From contig NZ_CP182422.1 of assembly GCF_051903075.1 (NCBI RefSeq), positions 5,828,001-5,892,000 of the forward strand: DNA of 64,000 bases, in the 5' to 3' direction. The stretch's first letter is position 1. Each line of letters begins with the position of its first letter. Under the pieces are notes generated by a model. The model was not told the origin of the DNA and made no database searches. It saw only the letters and a list, made by a program, of their open reading frames with translations. Made by a program: the position numbers and the translations under genes. Positions 50,702-59,927 of this stretch are shown in pieces. Source of the stretch: Embleya sp051903075 (lineage in GTDB: Bacteria; Actinomycetota; Actinomycetes; Streptomycetales; Streptomycetaceae).

Positions 50702-52516
50702 TCAGTAGCGCAGCCCGTGCCCGAACACGAAGACCGGGTCCTTACCGTCCCGGGGTACGTCCGAGCGCTGCGCGCGTACGTCGGCCATCGAGCGCGGCAG
50801 CTCGAACGGCAGGTTGCCCTCGGGCCGTACCCGACCGAACAGCGCGTCGAGCAGCGGACCGTCGGCGCAGCCGTAGTTCGCCACCAGCGCGGCGGCGGCC
50901 TCGGCGATGTCCGGGAGCACCGCCGGGCGCTCCAGATACACGTCCACGATCGTCGGTACCGTCGCGCACAGCTCCAGGATCGCGGCCAGCTCGACCGCGT
51001 CGAACTCCAGCGAACCCGCGTGGAAGAACTGTTCGAAACCGCCCTCGCGAGGTTCGAACGGGGTCTTGACCCGGACGATCGCCACGTCGGCCTCCTCGGG
51101 CGTGGCCACGACCGTGCCGTAGCCGGCCGCCACCTCGGCGTCCAGGCCCCGGACGTACACGCGCGAACCCTCGGCCAACGGCAGGATCGGCTCGCCGCGT
51201 CGGGTGTCGCGCTCGGGCGCGTCGTTCTTCAGTACGGTGACCGACCTGCTCTGCGCGCGCAGCCCGGCGGCGATGCCGGCGGGCGCGCCGACGGACGCGG
51301 CGGCGCCGGTCGGGTCGACGAAGGGGTGGTCGAACAGGCCGAGTACGAACTTCTCCCGCAGCAGGCGCCGCGCCGACACGTCGAGCCGCTCCTCGGTGAG
51401 CCGGCCCGCCTCGACCAACGCGACGATCTGCTCGGGGATGTGCTCGCCGCCGAACTGGTCGCAGCCCGCCTCCAGGACGCGGAGCACCCGGTCGGGGACG
51501 GACAACTCCTCCACGCCCCAGGCCCGGGCGGGCATGGCCTGGCCCATGATGTTCGCGTCGGAGATCAGGCCCCAGTCGGTGCACACGATGCCGTCGAAGC
51601 CGAGTCGTTCCCGGAGCAGGCCGGTGATGACGCCCCGGTTGAAGCCGAACGCGACCTCCTCGTGCTCGGTCCCGATCGGCATCCCGTAGTAGGGCATCAT
51701 CTGCGACGTGCCGGCCGCCAGCGCCTCCTTGAACGGCGCCAGGTGGTAGTCGAAGTGGTCACCCGGGTAGACCTGCTCACGGCCGTACGCGAAGTGCGGG
51801 TCCTCGCCGTCGAGTTGTGGGCCGCCGCCGGGGAAGTGTTTGGTCATGCAGGCCACCGACGCGGTGTTCAGCGTCTCGCCCTGCGCGCCCCGGATGTAGG
51901 CGGCGACGAGCTTGCCGGTCAGTTCGGCGTCCTCGCCGAACGTGCCGTTGATCCGCGACCAGCGCGGCTCGGTGGCCAGGTCGATCTGCGGGTGCAGTGC
52001 GAGCCGGATGCCGACCGCGAGGTATTCGCGCCGCATCAGGTCGGCGAACTCGCGGACCAGGTCCGCGTCGCCGATCGCGGCCAGACCCAGCGTCTCGGGG
52101 TACTGGGAGAAGCCCTCGGCGTACGCGGCGGTGCCGGGGTTGTCGGTGAAGTGGTGCCGGGGGTCCGTGGACAGCGTGATCGGGATGCCCAGCCGGGTCT
52201 CCAGGGCCAGTTCCTGGATCCGGTTGTGCCACTGCGCGATGTGCTCGGGGCGACCGCCGCCCATCAGGTTGAAGTGGTTCATCCCCTTGTCGGCGATCAT
52301 CTGCCGGACGGTGAAGCCGAACGGCAGCGTGTCCGGGTCGTCGAGCAGCGTGCCCTCGGGGCCCATGACCGCGATGGTCTGGAACATCAGACCGGCCTTC
52401 TCGGCGACCGTCATCCGGCCGAGCAGGTCCTCCACCCGCTCCTCGATCGACAACGACGCGTCCTCGTAGGGGCAGGTCGCGGCCCGGAAGCGCGTGCGCG
52501 CGGTGGTCTCGGTCAT
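50702..52516 (-). CDS. Glycoside hydrolase family 3 (beta-glucosidase-like)
   Basis: A 604-residue cytoplasmic GH3 glycosidase, without a signal peptide. ACMTKHFPGGGP lies in the first domain, and the nucleophile Asp is in GFDGIVCTDWG. The second sandwich domain ends near residue 600; the fibronectin type III-like tail found in many GH3 enzymes is missing. Hydrolyses beta-linked glucosides or xylosides taken up by the cell. ATG 52516 has GGAGG upstream and a palindromic operator sits right before it, so it is an inducible catabolic gene. Confidence 0.93.
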   Translation of the reverse strand: MTETTARTRFRAATCPYEDASLSIEERVEDLLGRMTVAEKAGLMFQTIAVMGPEGTLLDDPDTLPFGFTVRQMIADKGMNHFNLMGGGRPEHIAQWHNRIQELALETRLGIPITLSTDPRHHFTDNPGTAAYAEGFSQYPETLGLAAIGDADLVREFADLMRREYLAVGIRLALHPQIDLATEPRWSRINGTFGEDAELTGKLVAAYIRGAQGETLNTASVACMTKHFPGGGPQLDGEDPHFAYGREQVYPGDHFDYHLAPFKEALAAGTSQMMPYYGMPIGTEHEEVAFGFNRGVITGLLRERLGFDGIVCTDWGLISDANIMGQAMPARAWGVEELSVPDRVLRVLEAGCDQFGGEHIPEQIVALVEAGRLTEERLDVSARRLLREKFVLGLFDHPFVDPTGAAASVGAPAGIAAGLRAQSRSVTVLKNDAPERDTRRGEPILPLAEGSRVYVRGLDAEVAAGYGTVVATPEEADVAIVRVKTPFEPREGGFEQFFHAGSLEFDAVELAAILELCATVPTIVDVYLERPAVLPDIAEAAAALVANYGCADGPLLDALFGRVRPEGNLPFELPRSMADVRAQRSDVPRDGKDPVFVFGHGLRY

Positions 52517-52525
52517 GAGTCCTCC

Positions 52526-52551
52526 AAAAACCTAGTGGTCAGTAGGTTTTT
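52526..52551. promoter_or_regulatory. 26-bp palindromic operator of the GH3 gene
   Basis: AAAAACCTA and TAGGTTTTT are exact 9-bp arms around an 8-nt centre whose TG and CA also pair (CCTAnTGnnCAnTAGG). This spacing suits a TetR-type repressor dimer. No TetR gene adjoins it; the nearest, at 44295, has a different palindrome. Confidence 0.75.
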
Positions 52552-52746
52552 AGCACGGGGCAGGCCGCGGACTCCAGCGCCCGCCGCGGTTCACCCGGGG
52601 GTCGCGAAGGCTCCGTACAATGGGCCGAATGCGCGCCGGGGGGTATCGGCGTGCCTCGGCGCAGCCGCCGGGGATGCGCGGTGGGTCGCCCGATCCGTCG
52701 GGTTCCGGCGCATTCGGCGCGGTCGGCGCTTCGGCGAATTCACATC

Positions 52747-53403
52747 ATGGGCACGAGGGGCGGACGCAGGTTGGACACCGTGCGGGGCTTGCTCGACGCG
52801 CTCCGGGATTTCCTCGACCACGGCGCGTGGACGCAGTGGCCGCTGCCGGCCTCGGTGGCGGTGTTCGTCCTGGTCTGCGCGGTGGGCGTCACCGCGCTGG
52901 TGCCGAAGTCGTTGTTCGCCCCGGTGGCGGGTGCCCTGTTCGGCGCGATCGGCGGCACGGTGGTCACCCTGATCGGGGCCACGCTCGGCGCGTTGATCAG
53001 CCTGTACCTCGGCCGCCGGCTCGGCCGGGAACGGATCGGCGGCTGGCTGCACAAGCGCGAGGCGCTGGCCGTCCTCGATCGCAAACTCTCCCGCAACGGG
53101 CTGGTGCCGATTACGGTCCTGCGGATGATCCCGGTCCTGCCCTCCTCCGTGGTCAGCTACGGCGCGGCGGCCACGCGGATCAGCACGAGCCACTTCACCA
53201 TCGGGACGGCGCTCGGCATGTTGCCGATGACGCTGGTCCAGTGCGCCGCCGGGGCCTCGGTCCGACACGGCCTGTCCACGCCGGTGGTGGTCAGCGTGTT
53301 CGTCGGCTGCGTCCTGCTGGCGCTGGGCATGGTCGCGGTGCGGCGCCGGGGCGGCGAGCCGTCGGCGACGGTGGCGCCGCCGGCAGCGGACGGGGCCGAG
53401 TAG
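52747..53403 (+). CDS. VTT domain membrane protein
   Basis: A 218-residue inner-membrane protein of the VTT (SNARE-associated, TVP38/DedA-like) family with 4-6 membrane segments. Family landmarks are SLFAPVAGALFGAIGGTVVTLIGATLGA (N-terminal membrane hairpin), YLGRRLGR, and the re-entrant PITVLRMIPVLPSSVVSYGA. VTT proteins have been shown to act as lipid scramblases or transporters. ATG 52747 has no strong ribosome site. Stand-alone. Confidence 0.85.
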   Translation: MGTRGGRRLDTVRGLLDALRDFLDHGAWTQWPLPASVAVFVLVCAVGVTALVPKSLFAPVAGALFGAIGGTVVTLIGATLGALISLYLGRRLGRERIGGWLHKREALAVLDRKLSRNGLVPITVLRMIPVLPSSVVSYGAAATRISTSHFTIGTALGMLPMTLVQCAAGASVRHGLSTPVVVSVFVGCVLLALGMVAVRRRGGEPSATVAPPAADGAE

Positions 53404-53480
53404 GCGGGTCGGTCCGCGGGGACGGGCGATGGCGTCGGCTCGGCGCCGCGTACCCACGCGTGGGTCGGATCCGAAGCCTG

Positions 53481-53569
53481 GGGCGTGTCTTCAATCTCCC
53501 GCCGAGTTCCACGACGCCCGGCACCGCACCTCGCCGCCCCGGAGAAACAGGCGAATTGAAGACACGCCC
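53481..53569. mobile_element. 89-bp MITE-like element
   Basis: Exact 15-bp terminal inverted repeats (GGGCGTGTCTTCAAT and its complement) enclose a 59-bp non-coding interior. Flanks read CCTG and TAGG, so no clear target duplication. The end sequence looks like a short transposon terminus mobilised in trans. It lies 13 bp upstream of the DUF418-type gene and just before its ribosome site. Confidence 0.7.
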
Positions 53570-53581
53570 TAGGGTGGGCGC

Positions 53582-54811
53582 ATGTGGGCGAAGACGGGGG
53601 AGCGGCGGGCCGCGCGGAGAGCGGACCGGATAGTCGGTGTGGACGTCGCGCGCGCGCTTGCGGTCCTGGGCATGTTCGCCTCGCATGTCGGGCCCGACCC
53701 CTACGACGGGGGCGTGGACACGCTGATCCAGGGCGTCACCGGCCGCGCCTCCGCGCTGTTCGCGTTCCTGGCCGGCGTCTCGCTGGTGCTGATGAGCGGC
53801 CGGGCGCCGCTGCGCGGCTGGGATCGGGGCAATGCCGCCGTGGTCACCCGGATGCTGATCCGGGCGGTGCTGCTGCTCCCGCTCGGGATGTGGCTGGCCG
53901 ACCTGGACACCGGTGTACTGGTCATCCTGGCCTTCTACGGCCTCTACTTCATGCTCGCCTGGCCCGCGCTGTGGCTGAGCACGCGCACCCTCGTGTGGAT
54001 CGCCGCGGGGTGGGCGCTGCTCGGGCCGATCGCCTCGTTCGCGCTGCGCCGGGCCGGTGACACCGGCGATGTTCGTTATGCCGCGCCCGGGTTCGCCGAT
54101 TGGCGGCAGGGTCCGGGCCACATGTTCGAGACGTTGTTCCTGACCGGCAGCTATCCGGCGATCACCTGGATGCCGTTCGTGCTCGCCGGGACGGCGGTCG
54201 GGCGGCTGCGGCTGGGCGAAAGACGGGTACAGCGCGCGCTGGTCGGGATCGGGACCGCACTGGCCGTGCTCGGCTACGGCGGATCCTGGGTCGTGGTCCG
54301 ACTGTTCACCGGCGATCGGCTGGCGCGGATCGCCGAGCCGGACCGCGTGTCGGACGTGATCCACGGCCGGGTCGGCTCGGTGCCGGTGTCCGATCCCGCG
54401 TGGCTCACCGTCGCCGAGGGCCACACCGGTACGCCGTTCGAGATCGTCGGCGCGATCGGCGTCGCCCTCGGACTGCTCGGCCTCGCCCTGCTCGCCTGCC
54501 GCCCCTGGCTCGGCCGGATCGTGCTCGACCCGCTGATCTCGGTCGGCTCGATGGCGCTCACCGTGTACACCGCCCACCTGATCGTGATCGACCGCTGGTT
54601 CCCGCTCGCGTCCGGGGAGACCTGGCGGCGGCTGATCGGCTTCTTCGTGGTCACGATGCTGCTCTGCTGGGCCTGGCGGCACACGCTGCGCAAGGGGCCG
54701 ATGGAGGCCGCGCTGCATCTGCTCTCCGCGCTCCCCGCACGGTGGGTGCGGGGAGCCGCGGGGGGTGGGTCGCCTCGCCCGGTCGCGGCCTCGGACGCGC
54801 CGGTCAGATGA
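53582..54811 (+). CDS. DUF418/heparan-acetyltransferase-like membrane protein
   Basis: A 409-residue polytopic membrane protein (9-11 segments) of the DUF418/HGSNAT-like group. It starts RIVGVDVARALAVLGMFASH, typical of the family, and ends ISVGSMALTVYTAHL and LIGFFVVTMLLCWAWRH. Members are acyltransferase-like membrane enzymes of uncertain substrate. ATG 53582 follows a MITE-like element at once, so its native promoter may be changed or supplied by the element. The 3' end overlaps the TerD-VWA gene by 8 nt, convergently. Confidence 0.85.
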   Translation: MWAKTGERRAARRADRIVGVDVARALAVLGMFASHVGPDPYDGGVDTLIQGVTGRASALFAFLAGVSLVLMSGRAPLRGWDRGNAAVVTRMLIRAVLLLPLGMWLADLDTGVLVILAFYGLYFMLAWPALWLSTRTLVWIAAGWALLGPIASFALRRAGDTGDVRYAAPGFADWRQGPGHMFETLFLTGSYPAITWMPFVLAGTAVGRLRLGERRVQRALVGIGTALAVLGYGGSWVVVRLFTGDRLARIAEPDRVSDVIHGRVGSVPVSDPAWLTVAEGHTGTPFEIVGAIGVALGLLGLALLACRPWLGRIVLDPLISVGSMALTVYTAHLIVIDRWFPLASGETWRRLIGFFVVTMLLCWAWRHTLRKGPMEAALHLLSALPARWVRGAAGGGSPRPVAASDAPVR

Positions 54812-56213
54812 GCAGGCCCTGCGCCCTGGCGCGGCTCAGCCAGGTCGGATACTCGTTGGTCATCAGCTCGTAGAGCTGCCCGTCGGGGACGTTGGCCGGG
54901 TCCTGGACCGAGAAGAAGTCGGCGTTGTCGACGTAGCGGCCGGTCAGGTCGTCCAGCTCCTCCAGGAACGAGAAGCCGCCCGGCCGACCCAGCCCCATGA
55001 ACTGCCAGAAGATCGGCTCGAAGCTGGAGTAGGTGATCTGCTCGCGCGTCGCCTCGCGCGAGGTGGTCTGTCCGTCGGTGATGAACATGACGTATACGGG
55101 CAGGTCGTTGGCCAGCGGCTGGTACCGGGGCGCGCTGCTGCCGAAGTAGTGCTCGCGGACCAGGCGCATCGCGCCGGCGTAGTCGGTCGAGCCCTCCAGG
55201 CCGGGGCTGCGCCGGATCCGCTCGGCCCAGCCGTTGTACTGGCCGAGTCCGAGCTGCCCGGCCACGTGTCCCTGGGAGCCGAACAGGAACACGTCCACGG
55301 CCGCGTTGTCGTCGAAGCGAAGACCGAGCGAGAGCACGCGCTCGGCGAGCGCCTGGACCTTGCCCTTCTTGAACAGCGACTGCATCGAGTAGGAGATGTC
55401 CAGGCAGAGCGCGACGCGCGCGGTGTGCTCGCCGAGTCCGCGCTTCTCCAGGCTCACCGCGGCCTGCTTGGTCAGGTTGAGCAGTTGCGGGTGGCCCTCG
55501 TCGGCCAGCCGCTTCTCCATGTCGATCAGGGTCCGCTTCTTGAGGCTGATCGCGGGGGCGGCGGGCGGGGGAGCGGTGGGCCGCGGCGGGGGTACGGGGG
55601 AGCCGGGCGCGGCGGCGGGTGGGGCGAACGGGGTCGGGGCGGGGGCGCCGGGGGCGGGCGGGGCGCTTTGTGGGCCGGCCGCGTCGTCGGCGGCGACCTC
55701 GATGCCGAAGTCGGTGGCGAGGCCGGACAACCCGGACGCGTACCCCTGGCCCACCGCGCGGAACTTCCAGGCGCCGTTGCGCAGGTAGAACTCGCCGAAC
55801 AGGAACGCCGTCTCGGTGGACGCCTCGTCGATGTCGAACTCGGCGATCGGGCCGCCCTGCGCGGTCACCACGTGCAACGCGAGCCCGGGCACCTGGCCGA
55901 AGCTGCCGCCGTCGGCGGACGCGCCGATCACCACGCGCTCGACGTCCGCCGGGATCGCCGCGAGGTCGACCCGGATGGTGTCCGTGACGACGCCGCCGGC
56001 GGTCGGCCGCTTCCCCTCGTGCCGTACCGCGCCGGTGGCGTCGGAGGGCTGGTTGTAGAAGACGAAATCGGCTTCCGTGCGCACCTTGCCGGCGGCGTTC
56101 AGGAGCAGCGCCGAGGCGTCCACGTCGGGGGCTCCCGCCGCGCGCCAGGTCAGGACCGCACGCAACTCGGCGGTCGGTACCGGAGTGTTCCCACCTTTGC
56201 TTATCTTCGCCAT
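54804..56213 (-). CDS. TerD-VWA fusion protein
   Basis: A 469-residue protein. Residues ~1-195 form a TerD domain (MAKISKGGNTPVPT start, DFVFYNQP near 50, DGGSFGQV). A Pro/Ala-rich linker leads to a helical stretch and a von Willebrand A domain (from ~270) with an intact MIDAS-like DISYSMQ (metal site of the DxSxS type), STDYAGAM and FITDGQTT. Such TerD/VWA proteins belong to the tellurite-resistance associated stress module (TerF-like). ATG 56213 has weak GGGC spacing; a longer frame runs into GC repeats. Isolated from the other ter gene at 13.7 kb. Confidence 0.93.
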   Translation of the reverse strand: MAKISKGGNTPVPTAELRAVLTWRAAGAPDVDASALLLNAAGKVRTEADFVFYNQPSDATGAVRHEGKRPTAGGVVTDTIRVDLAAIPADVERVVIGASADGGSFGQVPGLALHVVTAQGGPIAEFDIDEASTETAFLFGEFYLRNGAWKFRAVGQGYASGLSGLATDFGIEVAADDAAGPQSAPPAPGAPAPTPFAPPAAAPGSPVPPPRPTAPPPAAPAISLKKRTLIDMEKRLADEGHPQLLNLTKQAAVSLEKRGLGEHTARVALCLDISYSMQSLFKKGKVQALAERVLSLGLRFDDNAAVDVFLFGSQGHVAGQLGLGQYNGWAERIRRSPGLEGSTDYAGAMRLVREHYFGSSAPRYQPLANDLPVYVMFITDGQTTSREATREQITYSSFEPIFWQFMGLGRPGGFSFLEELDDLTGRYVDNADFFSVQDPANVPDGQLYELMTNEYPTWLSRARAQGLLI

Positions 56214-56289
56214 GCGCCCATCTTGCCCGCGCCACCGACCTCCCGTACGACCCCGCCCACCAAAGCCCACGGGCCCACCCACCCCCACG

Positions 56290-57115
56290 CACCCCAACGA
56301 GTGCGACGAGGGCGGGAGCGCGCGGGGGCGGGACGAGGACGGGGCGGGACGAGGGCGGAAGCGCGGGCGGGGCGGGACGAGGGCGGGAGCGCGGGGTGGG
56401 ACGAAGGTGGGGCGGGACGCGGGCGGGAGCGCGGGGCGGGACGAGCGCAGGGCGGGACGGAGGTGGGGCGGGACGAGGGCGGGGCGGGGCGAAGGCGGGA
56501 GCGCGGGGCGGGACGAGGGCGGGGCGGGACCAAGGCGGGAGCGCGGGGCGGGACGAAGGTGAGGCGGGACGAAGGCGGGAGCGCGGGGGGCGAATCGGCA
56601 CGGTCGAGCGGGATGGCGGGGGCTGCCCCGATCGGTCTGCGCGGTGTGGCGCCCCTGCCCACGCGGCCGCACCTGCGCGTGCCGTGCCCCCGCCCGTCTG
56701 GCCGTGCCCGCCGTGCCCGCCGTGCCACAGATTGCCCACGCTGGCTTGCCCCTGCCGCCTCACGCCTGGCCGTGATCGGCCTGCTCTCCGTGCTTCGACT
56801 CCGTGTCGCCCCCGCCACGCGCCCCACCCGGCCGCCGCCGTTGCGCGCCGCTGTTCGTTCGGCCCCGTCCCGCCGGTCCCGTCCCCTGCCGCGCGCCGGC
56901 CTCCGTCAGATCGGCATTGGCTTGCGTCCCGGGCTTCGGCTCGCTGCGCCCCGCCGTCCGCGCCGCTCGCCGCCCCTGCCCGGTCCCGCGCTTGGCGCCC
57001 GTCCCTGCCCCGGTCCCGCGCTTCGTGCCCGCCCCTGCCCGGTCCCGCGCCGCTCGCCGCTCCTGCCCGGTCCCGCGTTTCGTGCCCGGTCCCGCGCTTC
57101 GTGCCCGGGACCGGG
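56290..57115. repeat. Low-complexity GC-rich repeat region
   Basis: About 825 bp of irregular tandem repeats. First (56310-56600) come units like GGGCGGGACGAGGGCGGGAG on the + strand, then (56990-57110) units like GGTCCCGCGCTTCGTGCCCG. Long open frames in all directions here are composition artefacts. No gene was supported in this 1.2-kb gap between the TerD-VWA and cold-shock genes. Confidence 0.75.
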
Positions 57116-57282
57116 CTTTGGGCGGGGTGGGTTGCTGGGGTGTGATCACAAGCTGGTGTGGGGGTGGGCAAGGTGTGGCTTGGAGTGGTCTTGGGTGGGC
57201 GGGTTGTGGTGGGACTCGATCTCGGTCTCGTTCTGTGTTAGTCTGAAGCCTGTTGCAGTTGTGGTTCGCATCATCTTCTGAG

Positions 57283-57340
57283 TGCGCCTGTAGAGCTGTT
57301 CACTACGGGCGCATTTTGCATTTCGGTAGCTTCCGAAATG
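57283..57340 (+). promoter_or_regulatory. Two leader hairpins of the cold-shock gene
   Basis: Hairpin 1 pairs TGCGCCTGTAG with CTACGGGCGCA (one G-U pair, 9-nt loop) and is followed by TTTT at 57314-57317, a terminator-like shape. Hairpin 2 pairs CATTTCGG with CCGAAATG (6-nt loop). Both lie in the expected 5' leader, 75-130 nt before ATG, in a place where cspA-type thermosensing leaders fold. Confidence 0.6.
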
Positions 57341-57415
57341 AGGGCGAAAAACGCGGCGACGCCCGGATTCACGAAGTGTGGATTCGTTCATCGGCCCACA
57401 TGTAGGGAGAAAAAT

Positions 57416-57619
57416 ATGGCTACCGGAACCGTGAAGTGGTTCAACTCGGAAAAGGGCTTCGGCTTCATCGCGCAGGACGGTGGCGGCGACGACGTCTTCG
57501 CTCACTTCTCCGCGATCCAGGGCAACGGCTACCGTGAGCTCATCGAGGGCGAAGCCGTCGAATTCGACGTCGTGCAGGGCCAGAAGGGCCTCCAGGCGGA
57601 GAACATCAACCGCCTCTGA
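57416..57619 (+). CDS. Cold-shock protein
   Basis: A 67-residue cold-shock domain protein, an RNA/DNA chaperone with the RNP1 KGFGFI and RNP2 VFAHF motifs intact (VKWFNSEKGFGFI, DDVFAHFSAI). ATG 57416 has GGGAGA upstream and the residues before it (from 57338) do not resemble the family. Its leader carries two hairpins and its 3' end a very strong terminator, so it is a monocistron with likely post-transcriptional control. Confidence 0.98.
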   Translation: MATGTVKWFNSEKGFGFIAQDGGGDDVFAHFSAIQGNGYRELIEGEAVEFDVVQGQKGLQAENINRL

Positions 57620-57638
57620 TCTTCACTGATCGGCACGA

Positions 57639-57684
57639 CCGAGGGCCGGCCGCCGCACTTCGAGTGCGGCGTGCCGGCCCTCGG
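57639..57684 (+). terminator. Composite stem terminator of the cold-shock gene
   Basis: Outer arms CCGAGGGCCGGC and GCCGGCCCTCGG and inner arms CCGCACT and AGTGCGG form one long stem with a small internal bulge, 19 nt after the stop codon, facing the convergent MFS gene. Confidence 0.85.
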
Positions 57685-57709
57685 CGTTTCGGGCGGGTCT
57701 AACGGGTGA

Positions 57710-59464
57710 TCAGGTCCGCTGCCGCGCCACCCCCGGCGCGCCGGCTGCGGCGAGCGCGGCCAATTCCTCCTCCACCCGACGTGCGTGCGCCGCCTCGTCC
57801 TCCCGCGCCTTGCGCGGACTCCAGCGCCCGGCCATCACGAGCACGCTCGGGACGAACAGCGCCTGGCACGCAAGCGTCAGCCACCACCAGCGCATCCACT
57901 CGTCGCTCGTCCGGTCCTTGGCCTTCCGCACCTCCTCGCCGTGGTCGATCAGTACGGCGAGCGACCGCTGCCTCTGCTCGACCAGATTCAGCTTGGCGAG
58001 GTCGCCCCCGGCCAGTTGCAACGCCTTGACCTGCAGCTCGATCGGGATCGCCGCGCGGTTGGGGTACTTGGACATCTGGATGAACAGTGCCGGGTCCTTC
58101 TGTACCAACTCCAGCGCCGCCCCCGCGTCCGCCTGCGCCGCGACGACCTCCTCGCCGTGGTTCACCAGCGGCGTCGCGGAGGTGACGATGACCGGCGTGA
58201 ACACCGCGGACACCGACACCACGATCCGGATGATCCAGCCCCACACCGCCAACCCCGTCGCGGTCGCCGCCGGGTTGTGCTTCTCGACCGTCTCCGTGTA
58301 CCCGGCCATCCACGGCGCCCAGGCCATCCCGCTGCTCGCGCCGATGCCGACCAGGAGCCAGGCGAACGTGTAGTAGCCGGTGTCCGGGTGGTCGGTGGTC
58401 AGCGCGAACAGGTACGTGAACACCACCGTCCCCACGCCGCCCATGATCATGAACGGTTTGCGCACCCGGGCCAGGTCGGACGCGACGCCCACCACGACGA
58501 GCGCGATCGCGTTCGCCCCCCAGTACCAGTTGGCGAGGGCGTTGGTCCGCTGCTCGGAGTACCCGTAGACGGTCGAGTAGTAGACGACCAGGTTGCCGAC
58601 GACCGTGTAGTAGAACATCAGGTGCAGGCTGATCCCGAGCGCCGGCGCGAGGATGTCCAGGCGCATCATCTGCCGCCAGTGGTTCTTCTGCGCTGCCTCG
58701 ACGTCCAGGCCGCGCGCCCTGGCCTCGATCAGCGCCTTGTCCCGCAGCGAGACCATGAGCTGGTCGCGCAGCGCCGGGGACAACTCGCGCAGGCCGAAGA
58801 GCGCGACCACGAACACGACCAGGCCGGTGATGCCGGCGTACCGGAACTCGGTCTGCCAGCTGCTGGAGTCCAGCGTGTTGCTGCTGACCGTGGTGACCAC
58901 CAGGCTGCCGATGATCGGCCCCAGCGTCCAGAAGCCCATCGCGCCGGCCCGGCCGACCTGTGGCGAGAAGTCGCGGATCAGCGCGGGCGTGGCGACCAGG
59001 GCCATGCCCTCGACCACGTTCACCAGGGCCATGAAGAACATGAACCAGCCCTTGCTCTGCGCGTTGGGCAGCGCGAACAGGACGAGCACGCCGGTGAGCA
59101 GCAGGCCGTACACGACCAGGTTGGCCCGCCCCCACCGGTCGGCGAGCCCCGCGAGCAACGAGGCGAACGCGCCGACCGCGTTGCCGACGACCGAGATCAT
59201 CGTCGCGTACATGAAGGTCATGCCGTACTCGTGCATCAGCAGGGTGGAGACCGCGTACTGGATGTAGAGCTCGTAGTACAGGATCACCGACGCGACGACC
59301 ACGATGGACAGGTAGAGGATCCGCGGCCCGTTGGCCGGGTAGCGGTGCAACTGCCGGTACCACAGGCCGTGCACGATCGCGGGCAGCCGGGCGGGGGGCG
59401 GCGGGGGCGGGGGTTCGGGATCTCTGTCGGCGGGCGCATCCGACGGGGACGTGCTGGATGACAT
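57710..59464 (-). CDS. MFS transporter
   Basis: A 584-residue major facilitator with about 12 membrane segments, a 30-residue Pro-rich N-terminus, and an extended cytoplasmic loop of ~90 residues between segments 11 and 12 (NHGEEVVAAQADAG to IDHGEEVRKAKDR), which is unusual in length. Loop 2-3 reads GLADRWGRA, the MFS signature. ATG 59464 has GAGGAGG upstream. Sugar-acid/aromatic acid type transport is possible; substrate not identifiable. Confidence 0.88.
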   Translation of the reverse strand: MSSSTSPSDAPADRDPEPPPPPPPARLPAIVHGLWYRQLHRYPANGPRILYLSIVVVASVILYYELYIQYAVSTLLMHEYGMTFMYATMISVVGNAVGAFASLLAGLADRWGRANLVVYGLLLTGVLVLFALPNAQSKGWFMFFMALVNVVEGMALVATPALIRDFSPQVGRAGAMGFWTLGPIIGSLVVTTVSSNTLDSSSWQTEFRYAGITGLVVFVVALFGLRELSPALRDQLMVSLRDKALIEARARGLDVEAAQKNHWRQMMRLDILAPALGISLHLMFYYTVVGNLVVYYSTVYGYSEQRTNALANWYWGANAIALVVVGVASDLARVRKPFMIMGGVGTVVFTYLFALTTDHPDTGYYTFAWLLVGIGASSGMAWAPWMAGYTETVEKHNPAATATGLAVWGWIIRIVVSVSAVFTPVIVTSATPLVNHGEEVVAAQADAGAALELVQKDPALFIQMSKYPNRAAIPIELQVKALQLAGGDLAKLNLVEQRQRSLAVLIDHGEEVRKAKDRTSDEWMRWWWLTLACQALFVPSVLVMAGRWSPRKAREDEAAHARRVEEELAALAAAGAPGVARQRT

Positions 59465-59927
59465 GGCGGCCTCCTCGACGAGCGTGGGTCTATCGAGGTA
59501 CTGGGGTGCGGGAACACGGCCGTGCGCGGACGTCGGGCCAGGGGGAAGGGACGCCCCCCTGGGCCAACGCGTGGAGTGACCTTAGTACCGGCCGGTAGCG
59601 CGCTACCAGAGCGATCGGCAAGAAATGGAACGGGTTTCGATTTCGGGGCGGGGAGGGGGCCGTACCTGGGCGGACGCGCCGGGCGGCGGGGCGGAGTGGG
59701 GTGGAGGTGACCCCAAGGTCGGATTTGCGGGGGGTGCCGGTGGCACGCGACTGGCGGGGCTCGCAGAGCGTGGCGCGCGTGCGGCGCGGTGTAGGGGACA
59801 AAGCTGGATGATATCGCCGAACTTGGGTGATCGATTGGGAAATACTTGCGCACACGGTTCGGGCCCGCGGCTCGCGGTCGCGTTCTACGGTGGAGCCACC
59901 GTTATCGCCCAATGCAAGGGGTATCGC
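59465..59927. promoter_or_regulatory. Divergent spacer between MFS and 59928 gene
   Basis: About 460 bp. An inverted repeat GGTAGC-GC-GCTACC is at about 59591-59604, roughly 130 bp upstream of the MFS start codon, a possible operator. AAGGGG before GTG 59928 is a ribosome site. No other gene was supported. Confidence 0.45.

Noticed and set aside
54274..57171. 965-codon minus-strand frame
   Set aside because: Runs through the DUF418-type gene antisense and the GC repeats; no domain seen.
56214..57337. Pro/Arg-rich N-terminal extension of TerD-VWA
   Set aside because: It is translation of the GC tandem repeats; the TerD family start is at ATG 56213.
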